From: Eutreptiella sp. 'Long Island Sound 2002'
Lineage: Eukaryota; Euglenozoa; Euglenophyceae; Eutreptiales; Eutreptiaceae
NCBI GenBank assembly: GCA_964036045.1
Contig: OZ038388.1
Location: 1,063,501 to 1,127,500 of the forward strand
Length of the DNA: 64,000 nt
Direction of reading: 5' to 3'
Shown: positions 19,395-30,306 of the stretch, one piece after another
How positions within the stretch are numbered: the first letter of the stretch is position 1
Layout: the number at the start of each line of letters is the position of its first letter
Translations under genes and position numbers: made by a program
Notes under the pieces: generated by a model
What the model saw: only the letters and a program-made list of their open reading frames with translations
Database searches by the model: none
Told to the model about the DNA's origin: nothing

Positions 19395-22376
19395 GCTACC
19401 ATGTACCGGCAAACTGCCATTTGCCGGTATCTTACTATTTCACGCCAATCTGCCCCGCACCGCCTTCGGCCGTCGATTCGGCAACCTAACCCTAACAACA
19501 GATGTAGGTAAGACGTGTTTGTGTGAGAGATCTGGGCATTTCAGCTATTAGCGGCCGCATCGGCAACCGATGCGTCGTCCGCTGAGATTTACACATCAGA
19601 ATATCAGGAATCAACAGGGTTTTATTTTCATATTGTTTCCGTAAATTTGCACGCTTCCGTTCTGATAATCAATGTTTTGACTGCTGGCGGTTGGCTCGCG
19701 ACTTTAGCGTAACCGCCAGTTTAACTGTTATTTACAGACATTTTAGCGCAATCCGTGACGAAGACTCTAAAGTCTTCAGGAATTGCATTGATGCATCTGC
19801 AATTTTCACATTGTACACTCGCAACCTTAATCCGAATTTTTCAGGATGTCGAAATCGGATTTTCGACTTCGACAGCCTCGCACTTGATTTGACCTCTTTC
19901 GAGTGGACCTACGTGCTTCCCTATGCACGAATCAACTTTCCTTTTGTCTTGCCCTCCATTTGTCTTAGAGATATGGGCAAAGCAAAGTTGATTCGTGAGG
20001 CGACTTGTGAGGGTCATATCTCGTGCTGCTTGCGAGGAATGACAATAAGTAAGCATGGGATGTATTCACAATACTCCCGACGTAATTTAGGAAGCTTTAT
20101 ACGCCTTGCGTCTCCACACGTGCGCGCTAGCGTAATGGATCATGGTCAAGAGGGTAGAGTTTGCGTTATAACTCTTCGGCCATGATATTGCGTGCATTAA
20201 GATAGCTTTCAAGTGTAGCGCGCGAGTGTTGGTGTTGCATAGGAACTTTCCTTGAGTTCCTATGAGCGATTGACACAAAGTTATGCCCTTGGAGGGCCAT
20301 GACATATCGTGGGGGGGGCTACCTTTTTGGGCAGTATGTGGTATGTGCCATGTGTTGTATTGCGTGCCCATTTGGCGGGTTTGGCTAAGAGCGATACACC
20401 CACCAATGGACCTGATATTGCAGGAGGCCCTTCCTCATACTCCCCAAAATCAATTGCAAGCCTAACCTTCGTGGAGGAAAGCTTGTGTGGCGATCCTAAA
20501 GCGATGCGTTGGGAGCAAGGTATGTGTTTTGCAATTTTCCATATTTTCATGTGCCCACTTGGGAAGTAGCGCTCCTGACCTTTCAAAGCGCCCCAAGTGG
20601 AGCACATATGTGGAATCGAAGGTCATTGGTGTCAAGTCATTGTGTTTAGAAGAATTGGTCGATTACTCAATCCAAGCCGAAGATATTATAATATATTTGT
20701 GCGCCTTTCAAGGCCCTTTTGGGTTTTTTTCGCCAATATTGCTGTTTTTTGCCCGTCATAATGTCAAGTGGCGACCGTGTATCTCAACGTTGCGCTCAAT
20801 TGACATCATGACCCAAGTATGTTATGAGGGTATATACTTCGGTGCCCAACATATCTTGGACCCGACGAATAACTCCTCTTGGGCTTGGCATACCGTGGCC
20901 GCCGTGTTGGCGATTTGGGACTATCACAAATCATGGGCTCACTTGGCCACCCTGCCATTCCCAAAACCAGAGGAGTTGGGCGACGCCCAAAAGATATGTT
21001 GGACGCATATGACTTGATACCAATCCTATGGCACACTCCGGTCCAAGTCGGGCATGTGCCTCATTTGCCCCAACCATGAGTGTGCGCATTTTCGGCCATT
21101 TTGAGCAATCTTCCACATTTTATGCCCGCCGTGCACCATGTTCAGCCCCCGATGCACGCCGGACGCTTGGAGGAATGGACCATATATGACATGGGTGATA
21201 TGGACATTGGTCCCCATGGTTCACACACCACATGGGGCGAGGCGGAGCAACCTTCGTCAAGGTGCTAGCCCAAAGTGAGTGTGGACAATTTTGCCATTTT
21301 GGCATTTGTGGCATGAAGATCTTTGGGAGCCAAGTGCATGGAAGTCTGTGTTGGACTCCCGGTGGATTGCGTATGGAATGGCGGATCCGATCTCCAAGCC
21401 GGCGTGGAGATATACTATTGGGAGCACCCCCAAATTTTGGCTCATTTCGAGCAGCGAAAATGACCCCCTTTTGGGACCCAAATTTCACCCCCCCGTGTGG
21501 TCAATTGGCGGCGTCATATCTCTATGCCCACAGGGAGCCCGGACCTAAATCCAAGTTGTACACTCAGATAAAAGTCTTAGGTCCTGCCTCCTAACCTGTG
21601 AGCCATTGGCCTTGCCCTGGCCGGGCGAGCCACGCGTGGGGATGACGCCAATTTTGGTGATTTTGGCATCATGACCCCACTTGACGAACCCGTGGTGCCC
21701 TGATGGCGGGACCTCAGAGCAAACCAGGTTGGGTGAGGGCTCCAGGGAGTACATACTCGAGGGGCATGGGGTCAGTTGCCTCGTCCCTACCTCTGGAGGG
21801 TCTGAACGATGGGTCAATTTTGGGGATTTTTGAGTTAATATCAGTTTGGGCTGAAACAGCCTATTTTCAGCTACCAACTCCTAGGGGATAATGGCAGGGC
21901 CATATCTCTGGCTCAGAGAAGAGTTGGGACCTGCCGTTAAGGGAGCAGAGGGAGCCACTGTCGGTTGGCCTTGGAGCCCCTTGGTTTGCAGGAACTCGCC
22001 TGTGGCTGGGCGCGATATCCCCCCTATTGGCAGGGTTTCAGGGTCCGGACTGAGCAGGGCATGGGTTGTGTTTGAGCCCCCGCCCCCACCAGCCACTGAG
22101 AGGGTCGGACTTGGGATTGGGATACGAGTTGGGACTGAGTGTCTATTGTCCTATGATGCCCTTACCCCAGTCCAGTCTTAAACCCATGTGTACATATCCT
22201 GATGTGTTGCTGTACATACTTTTGTTCCCTTGTTTCAGAGTGGCAAGGATCCTGAAACGCTTTGTCTCATGACACGAGCGTAATTGATGCCCCTGTGAGC
22301 GCAGTGCTTTGCCTGCCTGCTTGCTTGTGCGTGTCACCGCAGCGTCCCGTGGCCAGGCCCCCCACGGGAACGCGTC
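19395..22376. repeat. R3 repeat family, unit 1
   Basis: This non-coding repeat has no ORF with family features. Its left part (to about 20,365) is a diverged version of 22377-23,300, sharing for example the ATCAGGAATCAACAGGGTTT word and the CGAAATCGGATTTTCG palindrome-like word. Its right part (20,365-22,376) is nearly identical to 43,637-45,690, ending at the same GGGAACGCGTCA. The short CCCTAACCCTAAC at about 19,484 is only two telomere-like units. Confidence 0.75.
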
Positions 22377-23072
22377 ACTATGTGCCGGCAAGCCGCCATT
22401 GGCTGATATCATACTCTCCCGACCACCTGACCCCCGATGTGATAGTGTGATAGGTTTGGCCATTCGGGCTATGAGCGGCCATATTCAGTACCGAGGCGCC
22501 GCAAGCGGAGATTTATATATCGGAATATCAGGAATCAACAGGGTTTTTTTATCATAATGTTTCCGTAATTTTTCCGCCTTCCGTTTGGATGGTCAATGTA
22601 TCGGCGACTGTCAGTTGGCTGGCGATTTTGCGGTAACTGATTGGTTAACTGTTATTTCCAGATATTTTGGCGGAAACCCCGATGAAGGGTCAGATTTCAT
22701 CAGTAAAGGGTTCGTTGCTTCCGCAATTTTTTAAATATGCACTCGAAATTTTAATCTGAATTTTTCGCGATGTCGAAATCGGATTTTCGACTTCGACATC
22801 GCCGCACTTGATTTGATTTTCTTCGAGTGGTCATACTCTTTCCCCTATGCCCAAATCAGGTTTCCCTTGTATCGGCCATCCATTTGACTTGGAGATATAA
22901 GAGATACAAAAGTGATTCGTGGGACCACTTTGAAGGGCCATATCTACGCGTGATTGCGAGGAAAGAGAATAAAGAATGTTGCGTTGCAATTGCCTTAGTC
23001 TCAACTTATTTTTAGTAGGGTCCAACACCTTAGGTCGTCATACACACTCGTTGTATCATAGGATCATGGTCA

Positions 23073-23595
23073 ACATGGTAGAAACTTGTTTATAACTTGT
23101 TGACCATGTGTCTGGACTTGATATTATGACTTTCGAGTGTAGCGCATGAGTCTTGCGGTTGCATAGCATCTTTTCTTAGGTTCCCACGACCATTTAACCC
23201 AAGGTTATGACCATGGAGGGGCATGGCATACCATGGTGGGAGCCAATTTTAAGGGCTATGTGTGATATTGGTAGTATATGTCTTGATATGCGCACGCCCA
23301 TGTTATATATCTTCGTGTGGCCGAAGAGATGGAGAGCCACACGTGACAAGGGCTTTGCCCATGTCCCAATTGTGGAATTCAAAGCGCTAGACTAAGTCTA
23401 CCGCGTATGTATTGCTCATGGTATGTTTGGCAAAGAGATCCATGAGTGCACTCCCATTTTCATGGAGCATGTAGATATTAGTGGCGGAGGTGTCTCCATG
23501 CGCCCAATTGGGGATCCAAGTGGGGGAATTGTTCGCAAATGGTTCCAATCATTTGAATGTTGAACCATGCGCGGATATCATGGGTCAGCATAGAG
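23073..23595. repeat. 523-bp target duplication, left copy (insert 1)
   Basis: This is the same as 28837-29359, with about 17 substitutions and equal length (523 bp each). Homology starts at ACATGGTAG and stops at GCATAGAG, exactly at the insert borders. Confidence 0.85.
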
Positions 23596-23609
23596 GTAGG
23601 TAGGTAGGT
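23595..23609 (-). repeat. (GGTA)n end of insert 1
   Basis: Three GGTA units plus GGT sit at the left border. On the minus strand this is a (TACC)n tail at the 3' end, the kind of short tandem tail many LINE-type retrotransposons have. Insert 2 has the same tail. Confidence 0.75.
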
Positions 23610-25935
23610 GCACTCGGTCGTCGAGAGGCGCCCCATGGTTCCCCCTGGCGTCGCCCCTGTGACGAACAGGAAGAGGCTCCGCGCGTGAAGAGGGGAGGCG
23701 GCTTACTTCCCGCTAGACCTGACTGTTGGCCCCCAACAAAACGGCCCCGGGCAACGCCGGGAGGGCTGATCGCCGCCAGCGTGACATGCTTGTCTCGCCG
23801 GGGGGGTGTGCCCCCGTGCTTGCGCACGTCCCCTCCTTTGGGCGGAACCCTAGGGGTTCACCGGACTTCCTGGCGTATCCCGTTCCCAAGGCATGCATGC
23901 ACGTTCTTGGTACTAGGGTTCCGAGGCGCTTGGGTGTCGCACGCTCCGCCTCGAGTCCCAAAGCAGCGCAGGCCTTAGGATGCAGCCTTACCCCCGGTCT
24001 CCGGATCTCGTTTGGCCGGGTCACCTGCATGGCACGGGCTGCCTCAGTGCCCGGGCTGTGGGCACTGGGTTTCCTACTGTTGTGCGGCGTTTGTGTTTGG
24101 GTCCGGTTGGCGGTTGGGTGTGGGTTTTGTTAACCCCGCCAGTCCTGGCTGGGGTCTTGGGTGGGTGTGTTTGGGCACGGTTTGTGGTGTTGTCCCTCTA
24201 GTGTTGGCTGTTTGTGGTGTTCGTGGTTGGGCTTCGGTTTCGGCCTGCTTTTGGGACGTGTGTGGTTTCGTGGGCGCCCCGCTTGCCCCCCGCCGTTTCC
24301 GGTTCCGGCGTGCGGTGTGGGCGTGTGTGCTGGGCCCGGGTCTCGGCTGTGCCCAGCCCTTCTTGGCTGGGTTGTCGGGGTGTGTTTTTTGCGCTTTTGT
24401 TTTTTCTTTTTTTTTTTCTGTCCCCGGCTTTGTGGTCCCTGTCCCTCCATCCCCTTTCTTTCGGGCTGGGCTGGTGGCTCTTCTTTTTTTTTTTTCGTTT
24501 CGGTGTCCCTTTTCCCCGTGGGCCGCTGTTACTGGCTTGGTGTTGCCGGTTTTGGGTGGGTGGTCCCCCTGTGCCTCTGTGGGGGTCCTGTCTTCGGTGC
24601 CTTCTGGGGGGGGGGTTGGCCGCCTGTGGTGGTGTTGGCGGGCGGTTTGGCGGCTGTGGGCTGTTTTCGTGCCTTTTCCCCCTCCCCCCTCCCTTTTTTT
24701 GGGGGGGGGGGGGCTTGCCTGTTCCTCCTTCTGCCTTCCCTGGGCTGGCGCACGCACTGGCCTGCATTCAGTGTTGTCTTGCGGGCTGCTGTCTTTAGTT
24801 GCGTTCTGTGTGGCCGCGTTCCGGCCCCGTGGGTCGGGTGGGCTATGTACACGGTGGGCTCGGCGCCCCTTCTTGCCGGGTTAGGTCCTGGCTCTGCCGG
24901 CTGGGCGGCTGCGCCAGGCGGCTGCTTGTGGTTTTGGGTTAGGGGGCTGGGGTTGTTCGTGTCCTTTCCCCTCTGCCGTGCCGGCTGTAATCTTCTGGGT
25001 GGTCCGCCACCGTTGTCGCCAGGCGCGCTGTGGCCCCGTGTGTGGCCTGCGGTGCTGGTGTGTGGCGTGCTGGCGCGGCGCCTTCCAGGGTGTGCGGTGG
25101 CTGGCTTCGGTTAATCCCTCAGGTTAGGGTCAGTTGTGTCGTGCTGTGCCCCTCTGTGCCGCGTCGCGTCGCGTCGTGTTGTGGTGCGTTGCACTGTGGC
25201 GCGCTGTGGTGCGGTGTGCCGTGGTCTCGCGTGGTGCCGCGTTGGGTCAGTGGAGGTCAGCCTGGCCTGTGTCGTGGTGCGGAGTGCGGGCCGGAGTTTG
25301 GCTGGCTGGTGGCTGGGGGGTGCGGTTAGGTGTGGGTGGCTCGCTGGGTCCGTGCTGTGGGGGCTTGGGCGTGCCGCTCGGGCTGGTGGGTCGGGTAGGT
25401 TGTTCGCGTGACGGTCCGTGGGGTTGCCCTCCCTGGGGGCCTGTGCCTTGGTCCCGTGTCCTCTGGGGGTTTCGGTCCCTAGTCATGGGTGCCGCGGCCG
25501 TGCCTTCGTCCTCTTCCGGTGCCTGTGGGGTGGCCCTTGTGCCGGCCGGGGTCGTCGCCTGGCGGTGAGGGCGTGGTGGTGTGCCGTGCGGCGGCGTTCC
25601 CTGCGGCTTCCTCTGTGGGTGTGGCACGTTCTTCCCGTGTAGGTGTGCCCTCCATTCTCCGTGTGGTTTCCGGTGGCCGGTGGGCGTGCGCTGGTGTGAT
25701 CCGCATGGCGTCCGATGTTTGCTTCGGTGGTGTGTGTTGGGGTGTTTGGTGGGGCTGGGGCGGCGCTGGTTGCCCCGTCGTGGTGTGCCCTTCCTGGGTG
25801 TGGGTCGTGGTGCCTGCCGTGGTGCCCTTTTCCTCCGTGTCTTGGTCCCCGCTCCCGCCCCTTCCTGGTTCTTGGGTGGTTTCCTGCCCCCATGTGGTGT
25901 CGCTTCCGGCGTCCTGTCCCTGCGAGTGCCTGCCC
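23610..25935 (-). other. long 3' region of insert 1, + strand almost without A
   Basis: The stretch holds no recognisable gene. The run 24532-24751 (220 bases) contains no A on the + strand. Because every stop codon needs an A, several long + strand ORFs appear here and are artefacts. Confidence 0.7.
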
Positions 25936-27450
25936 TCACTTGGGGCCCTTCCGTGACCTCTTGCCTGAGTGCTCCTTGGTGCCCCTTGCCCTTCCCTTGC
26001 CCTTGTCCTGCCCCTTCCTGGTGTGGTGGTGGCGGGGGGGGCGGGGTGGGGAGGGGGCGCCGGCGGCCCAGGCCTGGGGGTGGGTGGCCTGGAGCCACTG
26101 GCGGAGGGCTTGGGGGGTGTAGGGGGGGCGGAGGCCCTGGACCGCATCGCGGAGGAGGGCCTCCCATGCCGCTTGCGGCATGATGGCCTCCGGGGCAGCC
26201 TCGTTGGGGTTTGCGGGGGTGCGGGTGCGCACCTCCTCGAAGGTATGCACCATGTGCACCCCTTCGTGCCTTCCCGCTCCTCCGGCCCACTTCACCCAGC
26301 GGCGGAGCTCCTGCAGACCGGGGGGAGACCACCAGGCGAGGTGGGCGGGGGCCCGGGGGGGGGAGGGGTCCGTGCCCGTGCTCGTGGTGCGGCGGGGGGA
26401 GGACGTGGACCTGCGGTGGTGGCGGGGGTGGCGGTGCCTGGGGGAGCGGGAGCGGCGGCGGCGGGTGCTGGAGGTGGAGGATGGGTACGGGCGGAGGGGG
26501 GAGCGGGAGGGGGAGGTGGACATGGGGCGGCGGTGGCGCGCTCGGTGGCGTCCGGGGGAGCGGGAGTGGTGATGGCGGGGGCTGGGGGTGGTGGATGGGT
26601 ACGGGTGGCGGGGGAAACGGGGAGCCCGGCGGGGCGTGTGGGGGGAGGGGGAGGTGGACGTGGGGCGGCAGTGGCGTGCCTGGCTGCGTCGGGGGGAGCG
26701 GGAGTGGTGGTGGCGGCCGCTGGGGGTGGGGGTCTTGTTTGGCCGGTGGGGGGAGGGGGAGGCGGACATGGGGCGGCGGTGGCGCTCGTGGTGGTGCCCG
26801 GGGGAGCGGGAGCGACGGGAGCGGGGTCCCGGGGGGTCGTGGTGGCACCTGGGGGAGCGGGAGCGGCGCGAGTGGTTGGTTGAGGCGCGGTGGGAGTGTG
26901 GGCGCCGTGGGCGAGTGTGCCGTGCGGGGGGGGAGCGGGAGCGCCGCCGTTTGCGGGACCGGGCCTCATCGCTCGAGTCGGGCCAGTCCGGAGGCGTTGG
27001 CGGCCCCTGGGGGGCCTCGCGCAGTGCCGCCTGGTACTGGGGGGGGGGGGGGGGGAGGTCCCTCGTCGTCCATGGATCCGCCACGTAGGGTTGTGGTGGC
27101 GGTAAGGGCTGGTGGTATGGGTCGAGTGGCTGTGCTTGGCGGGGTTGGGCCCGGGGGGCCCCTTCGGCGTGGACGTGGTGGCCGGGGGGGTACGGATACG
27201 GTTCCTGGTACGGGGGTGGTGGCTCGTACGGGGGGGGTGGCCCCCTCGCGGTAGGTGGGGTATGCGGGTGGAGCACTGTGTGGCTGCCATCCCGTCCGCT
27301 GGTGCTGTTCGTGCACGGGGGGTTGTGGCCCGGTGGGGTAGGGCGGTGGGCAGTGGTAGTGGTGGGGGTGGTGTTGGTAGTGGTGGTGTCGGGGCCGCTG
27401 GTGGTGGTGGTGTGGGTAGTGGTGGGGTTGGTGTTGCGGGTATGGCCCAT
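25936..27450 (-). CDS. SR-rich nucleic-acid-binding-type ORF of insert 1
   Basis: The 504-codon frame starts at an ATG at 27450, though useful coding may begin further upstream in another frame. It has an N-terminal Thr/Pro region, a Pro/Tyr-rich part, a long block of RSRSP and HHHSRSP repeats (about 26,350-26,960), and a C-terminal region with conserved-looking Trp residues (HLAWWSPPG, WVKWAGG, AAWEALLRD). It ends in a Lys/Gly/Arg tail (KGQDKGKGRARG). At DNA level the SR block consists of imperfect repeats of roughly 105-135 bp. Such composition suits an RNA-binding ORF of a LINE-like element. I do not recognise a named family. Insert 3 has an ORF of similar plan (58699-60671). Confidence 0.5.
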   Translation of the reverse strand: MGHTRNTNPTTTHTTTTSGPDTTTTNTTPTTTTAHRPTPPGHNPPCTNSTSGRDGSHTVLHPHTPPTARGPPPPYEPPPPYQEPYPYPPGHHVHAEGAPRAQPRQAQPLDPYHQPLPPPQPYVADPWTTRDLPPPPPQYQAALREAPQGPPTPPDWPDSSDEARSRKRRRSRSPPARHTRPRRPHSHRASTNHSRRSRSPRCHHDPPGPRSRRSRSPGHHHERHRRPMSASPSPHRPNKTPTPSGRHHHSRSPRRSQARHCRPTSTSPSPHTPRRAPRFPRHPYPSTTPSPRHHHSRSPGRHRARHRRPMSTSPSRSPLRPYPSSTSSTRRRRSRSPRHRHPRHHRRSTSSPRRTTSTGTDPSPPRAPAHLAWWSPPGLQELRRWVKWAGGAGRHEGVHMVHTFEEVRTRTPANPNEAAPEAIMPQAAWEALLRDAVQGLRPPYTPQALRQWLQATHPQAWAAGAPSPPRPPRHHHTRKGQDKGKGRARGTKEHSGKRSRKGPK

Positions 27451-28700
27451 GGACCCCTTGTGGGTTTTCCGGTCCCCCTTGTGGGGGTGGGGGGTTGGTC
27501 ATCCTGGGCAGTCCCCGGGGCTGCACTATGTGGTGGGCAGGGGGGGCGGGTTTGGGGGCCGGGCCTGACGGTGACGGTGGTCGAGGGGTCCCACGTCCCT
27601 GGGTCGGTTTGGCCGGCGGTGGTGGTGGTTTGTGGGGGATGGATGACGGGGCGCTTGGTGACGGGGATGCGGACGAGGGCTTGGACGGGGTCGTGCTGGG
27701 TGGCCGTCTCTGCGGTGGTGGTGGGTGCCGGCGGGAGGGGGGCGCGGGTTGCGGTGGGTGGGGGGTCCTGGCTTGGGCGAGGGTCCGGGCGGGGGTGGTG
27801 TCGGGTGGGTTTGTGTCGTTGCGTCTGTGGTGTTGTGTGTGCTCGCGTGGGCGCCGGCTTGGGTTTGGGGTCGGGTTTGGGGTTGGGGTCCGGTTCCAGG
27901 TTGAGAAGTACCTCTGTCCGGAGGTGTGAGGGCGCCGATGTCGGGTCGGGGGTCGTCCCGGTGGGTTGCCGGGGTGCCTGAGTCGCCTGTGTGGGGGTTG
28001 GGGGGTCGGTGCGTGCGGCCGCGGTCTTGGCTTTCGCCGTGGCCTTGAGGATGAGGGCGGCGGGGAGGGGGGGGTCGGAGGATGAGGTGGAGGAGGTGGA
28101 CGAGGCTGAGGATGAGGAGGAGGTGGTGTACGCGGGTTGGGCTGTGATGCGGGCGGGCTTGTGGGCGGCGGCTTCTGCTGCGGCCACGGCGAGGAGGATG
28201 GAGGGCATGTCCTCGGGCTGTGGGTTGGAGGCGGGCGGCTGGGGGGGCCCGGTCGTGACCTGGCGGCCCGGCGGGCCGATCTGGTCGGCAGCGGCAGGGG
28301 AGGGAGGCGCGGGGCTGTGGCCTTCTCCTTCTGGGCTCGGCTGGGCCCGGGTCCTGCAATGTGCGAGGTCGTGTGGGTTGGCGTCCGCGGGGGGGAACAG
28401 TTCGCGTGGACTGCATTCAGGGGCCGGGGGGGCTGGGCCTGGGTCCTCTGGGGTGTGTGTGGGGGGCGTGGGCGGGCCACTGGGGGGGGTGGGCGTGCCG
28501 CGGGGCGCGGGGCTCCCCTCGGCGGGTGTGTGTGGGTTGTCGAGTGTGGGGGGCGGTGAAGGGTGTCCGGCGGCCGGGTGTGTGGCGGGCGTGTGCTGGT
28601 GTTCAGGCGGGTGGGGGAGGCCCGTGTCGCGGGGCCCGGGGGTGCGCGCGATGGTGGGCGTGTGTGGGTCTCCGGTTGAGCAGCGAGAGGGGGGGGGCAT
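26292..28700 (-). CDS. upstream overlapping ORF of insert 1, Pro/Ala/Thr-rich
   Basis: This is an 802-codon minus-strand frame. Its first part (28700 to about 27480) contains a plausible helical segment (MPSILLAVAAAEAAAHKP) and a Ser run. The later part looks like an off-frame reading of the SR block. One real gene may have started here and moved into the 25936-27450 frame, which would mean an indel near 27,450. Composition is biased because the minus strand is poor in T, so an artefact remains possible. Confidence 0.3.
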   Translation of the reverse strand: MPPPSRCSTGDPHTPTIARTPGPRDTGLPHPPEHQHTPATHPAAGHPSPPPTLDNPHTPAEGSPAPRGTPTPPSGPPTPPTHTPEDPGPAPPAPECSPRELFPPADANPHDLAHCRTRAQPSPEGEGHSPAPPSPAAADQIGPPGRQVTTGPPQPPASNPQPEDMPSILLAVAAAEAAAHKPARITAQPAYTTSSSSSASSTSSTSSSDPPLPAALILKATAKAKTAAARTDPPTPTQATQAPRQPTGTTPDPTSAPSHLRTEVLLNLEPDPNPKPDPKPKPAPTRAHTTPQTQRHKPTRHHPRPDPRPSQDPPPTATRAPLPPAPTTTAETATQHDPVQALVRIPVTKRPVIHPPQTTTTAGQTDPGTWDPSTTVTVRPGPQTRPPCPPHSAAPGTAQDDQPPTPTRGTGKPTRGPWAIPATPTPPLPTPPPPAAPTPPLPTPPPPLPLPTALPHRATTPRARTAPADGMAATQCSTRIPHLPRGGHPPRTSHHPRTRNRIRTPPATTSTPKGPPGPNPAKHSHSTHTTSPYRHHNPTWRIHGRRGTSPPPPPSTRRHCARPPRGRQRLRTGPTRAMRPGPANGGAPAPPPHGTLAHGAHTPTAPQPTTRAAPAPPGATTTPRDPAPVAPAPPGTTTSATAAPCPPPPPPTGQTRPPPPAAATTTPAPPDAARHATAAPRPPPPPPTRPAGLPVSPATRTHPPPPAPAITTPAPPDATERATAAPCPPPPPAPPSARTHPPPPAPAAAAPAPPGTATPATTAGPRPPPAAPRARARTPPPPGPPPTSPGGLPPVCRSSAAG

Positions 28701-28836
28701 GGGCGGGGATTGTGCGGCGGGGTGTGCTGTGTCGGTGTATGTGTCCGCTTGCCGCGCGCTTGCGTGGGCAGTCGTAGGCCGGGCGGTTTGGAGGAGAAGC
28801 TTGCCGTCTTCTGCTGCCGCGGCAAGGATTTCGCAG

Positions 28837-29359
28837 ACATGGTAGAAACTTGTTTATAACTTGTTGACCATGTGTCCGGACTTGATATTATGACTTTCGA
28901 GTGTAGCGCATGAGTCTTGCGGTTGCATAGCATCTTTCCTTAGGTTGCCACGACCATTTAACCCAAAGTTATGACCATGGAGGGGCATTACATACCATGG
29001 TGGGAGCCAATTTTAAGGGCTATGTGTGATATTGGTAGTATATGTCTTGATATGCTCACGCCCATGTTATATATCTTCGTGTGGCCGAAGAGATGGGGAG
29101 CCACACGTGACAAGGGCTTTGCCCATGTCCCAATTGTGAAATTCAAAGCGCTAGACTAAGTCTACCGCGTATGTATTGCTCATGGTATGTTTGGCAAAGA
29201 GATCCATGAGTGTACTCCCATTTTCATGGGGCATGTAGATATGAGTGGCGAAGGTATCTCCATGCGCCCGATTGGGGATGCAAGTGGGGGAATTGTTCGC
29301 AAATGGTTCCAATCATTTGAATGTTGAACCATGCGCGGATATCATGGGTCAGCATAGAG
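28837..29359. repeat. 523-bp target duplication, right copy (insert 1)
   Basis: This is the partner of 23073-23595, of equal length. After it the R3 unit continues with ATATACTATCATG. Confidence 0.85.
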
Positions 29360-30306
29360 ATATACTATCATGACAACTTTGTATTTGGACATATTTTCAT
29401 GTTTTTGACCTCAATTTTTGCTCATTTTTGCGTTTTGTGTACTTACCTGGTCGGCAAACAGCAAGAAGCCTATGGGGAGTCGAACCATGGTATGTTGTTC
29501 ATATGTTGGCATATGCTTTGGAGTTGAACACCACCATATGCCGGATTGCGTACTCCATTTGGCTTGGCACACGAAGGATTACAAGATTTGGGCTCAGGAT
29601 CATGGGCTGACTTGGGCAGTGCGTGGTGCCCATATCCGAAAGGGTTTCGAGGGTAATGTGGGGATGTACATGGGCATTGACCTTTCGTCTCTATCCTCCA
29701 GGAATACTAGACTTCGATTCCATGCATACTTTGAGCCTTCGGATAAGTGGTAACTTCAATTTTGAGCATATATTTGATATTTGGCCAATATGGTGTGAAT
29801 TGGCAGTTTTTGGCATGTTATGATTTCAACCTCATGGGGCATATCTCTAAGCCCATTCGACTCCAAGTCCAACCAAGTATATGTCAGGGTAGGGCATGGT
29901 CCTGAGTGCCACTCTAGGCCATGACACGCCACCTCCCCTATTGGGCTAGGATTTAGAGGCTTGGAGGTGAACACATTTTTGGGGTTTGTGTAGTGACTTT
30001 TGACACATCGCATTTAGACATCTTATTGTGAATTAGTTGGACTGGGTTCAGGGCATCATGTTTGTGAGTCAAGGGAAGGTCTTCAGTCCAGGGGATGAGG
30101 GGTCTATGGCTGTGATTGTGTAGGTTTCCATCTTTCCCCAACTTTGCTTTATTTGTGTTCACATGCCAATTTCAGGGCTTTCCTCTTTGGTGCAATTCTT
30201 GTACATGCCCGCCACCGTGGGACGACCGGTGTGCTGAACGGAAGCCCGCAGTGTATATTGGATTGTGGATTGGGTTATTGCTGTATTTGTGGGATCTGGT
30301 TGCTGT

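Larger units (their letters stand above)
23596..28836 (-). mobile_element. GC-rich retroposon-like insert 1 with long target duplications
   Basis: This 5,241-bp insert breaks an otherwise continuous R3 unit. The borders are defined by the two 523-bp copies of the target. The minus strand carries an SR-dipeptide and proline-rich ORF followed by a 2.3-kb A-depleted (on +) region and the (TACC)n tail. No reverse transcriptase is seen. It is probably a 5'-truncated or non-autonomous copy of a LINE-like element related in layout to insert 3 (inference). Confidence 0.75.
22377..30100. repeat. R3 repeat family, unit 2, interrupted by insert 1
   Basis: The second, diverged R3 unit runs 22377-23595 and resumes at 29360 after the GC-rich insert. 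The resumed part shares words with unit 1, for example the CATATCTCTA stretch near 29840 and 21,515. No gene is recognised. The right limit is approximate, because the next recognisable item is the minus-strand Gag at 30307. Confidence 0.6.

Noticed and set aside
19484-19497. Telomere repeat
   Set aside because: Only two CCCTAAC units. Scattered CCTAAC words elsewhere are not tandem.
21434-21444. Dinoflagellate spliced-leader relic (ATTTTGGCTCA)
   Set aside because: Only the last part of the leader is matched, the upstream CCGTAGCC is missing, and no coding sequence follows. The same word in unit 3 (about 44747) is there by repeat copying.
23685-25642. Long + strand proteins in insert 1
   Set aside because: The strand is nearly free of A, so open frames are expected. 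The translations are Cys/Trp/Gly/Leu-rich without any motif.
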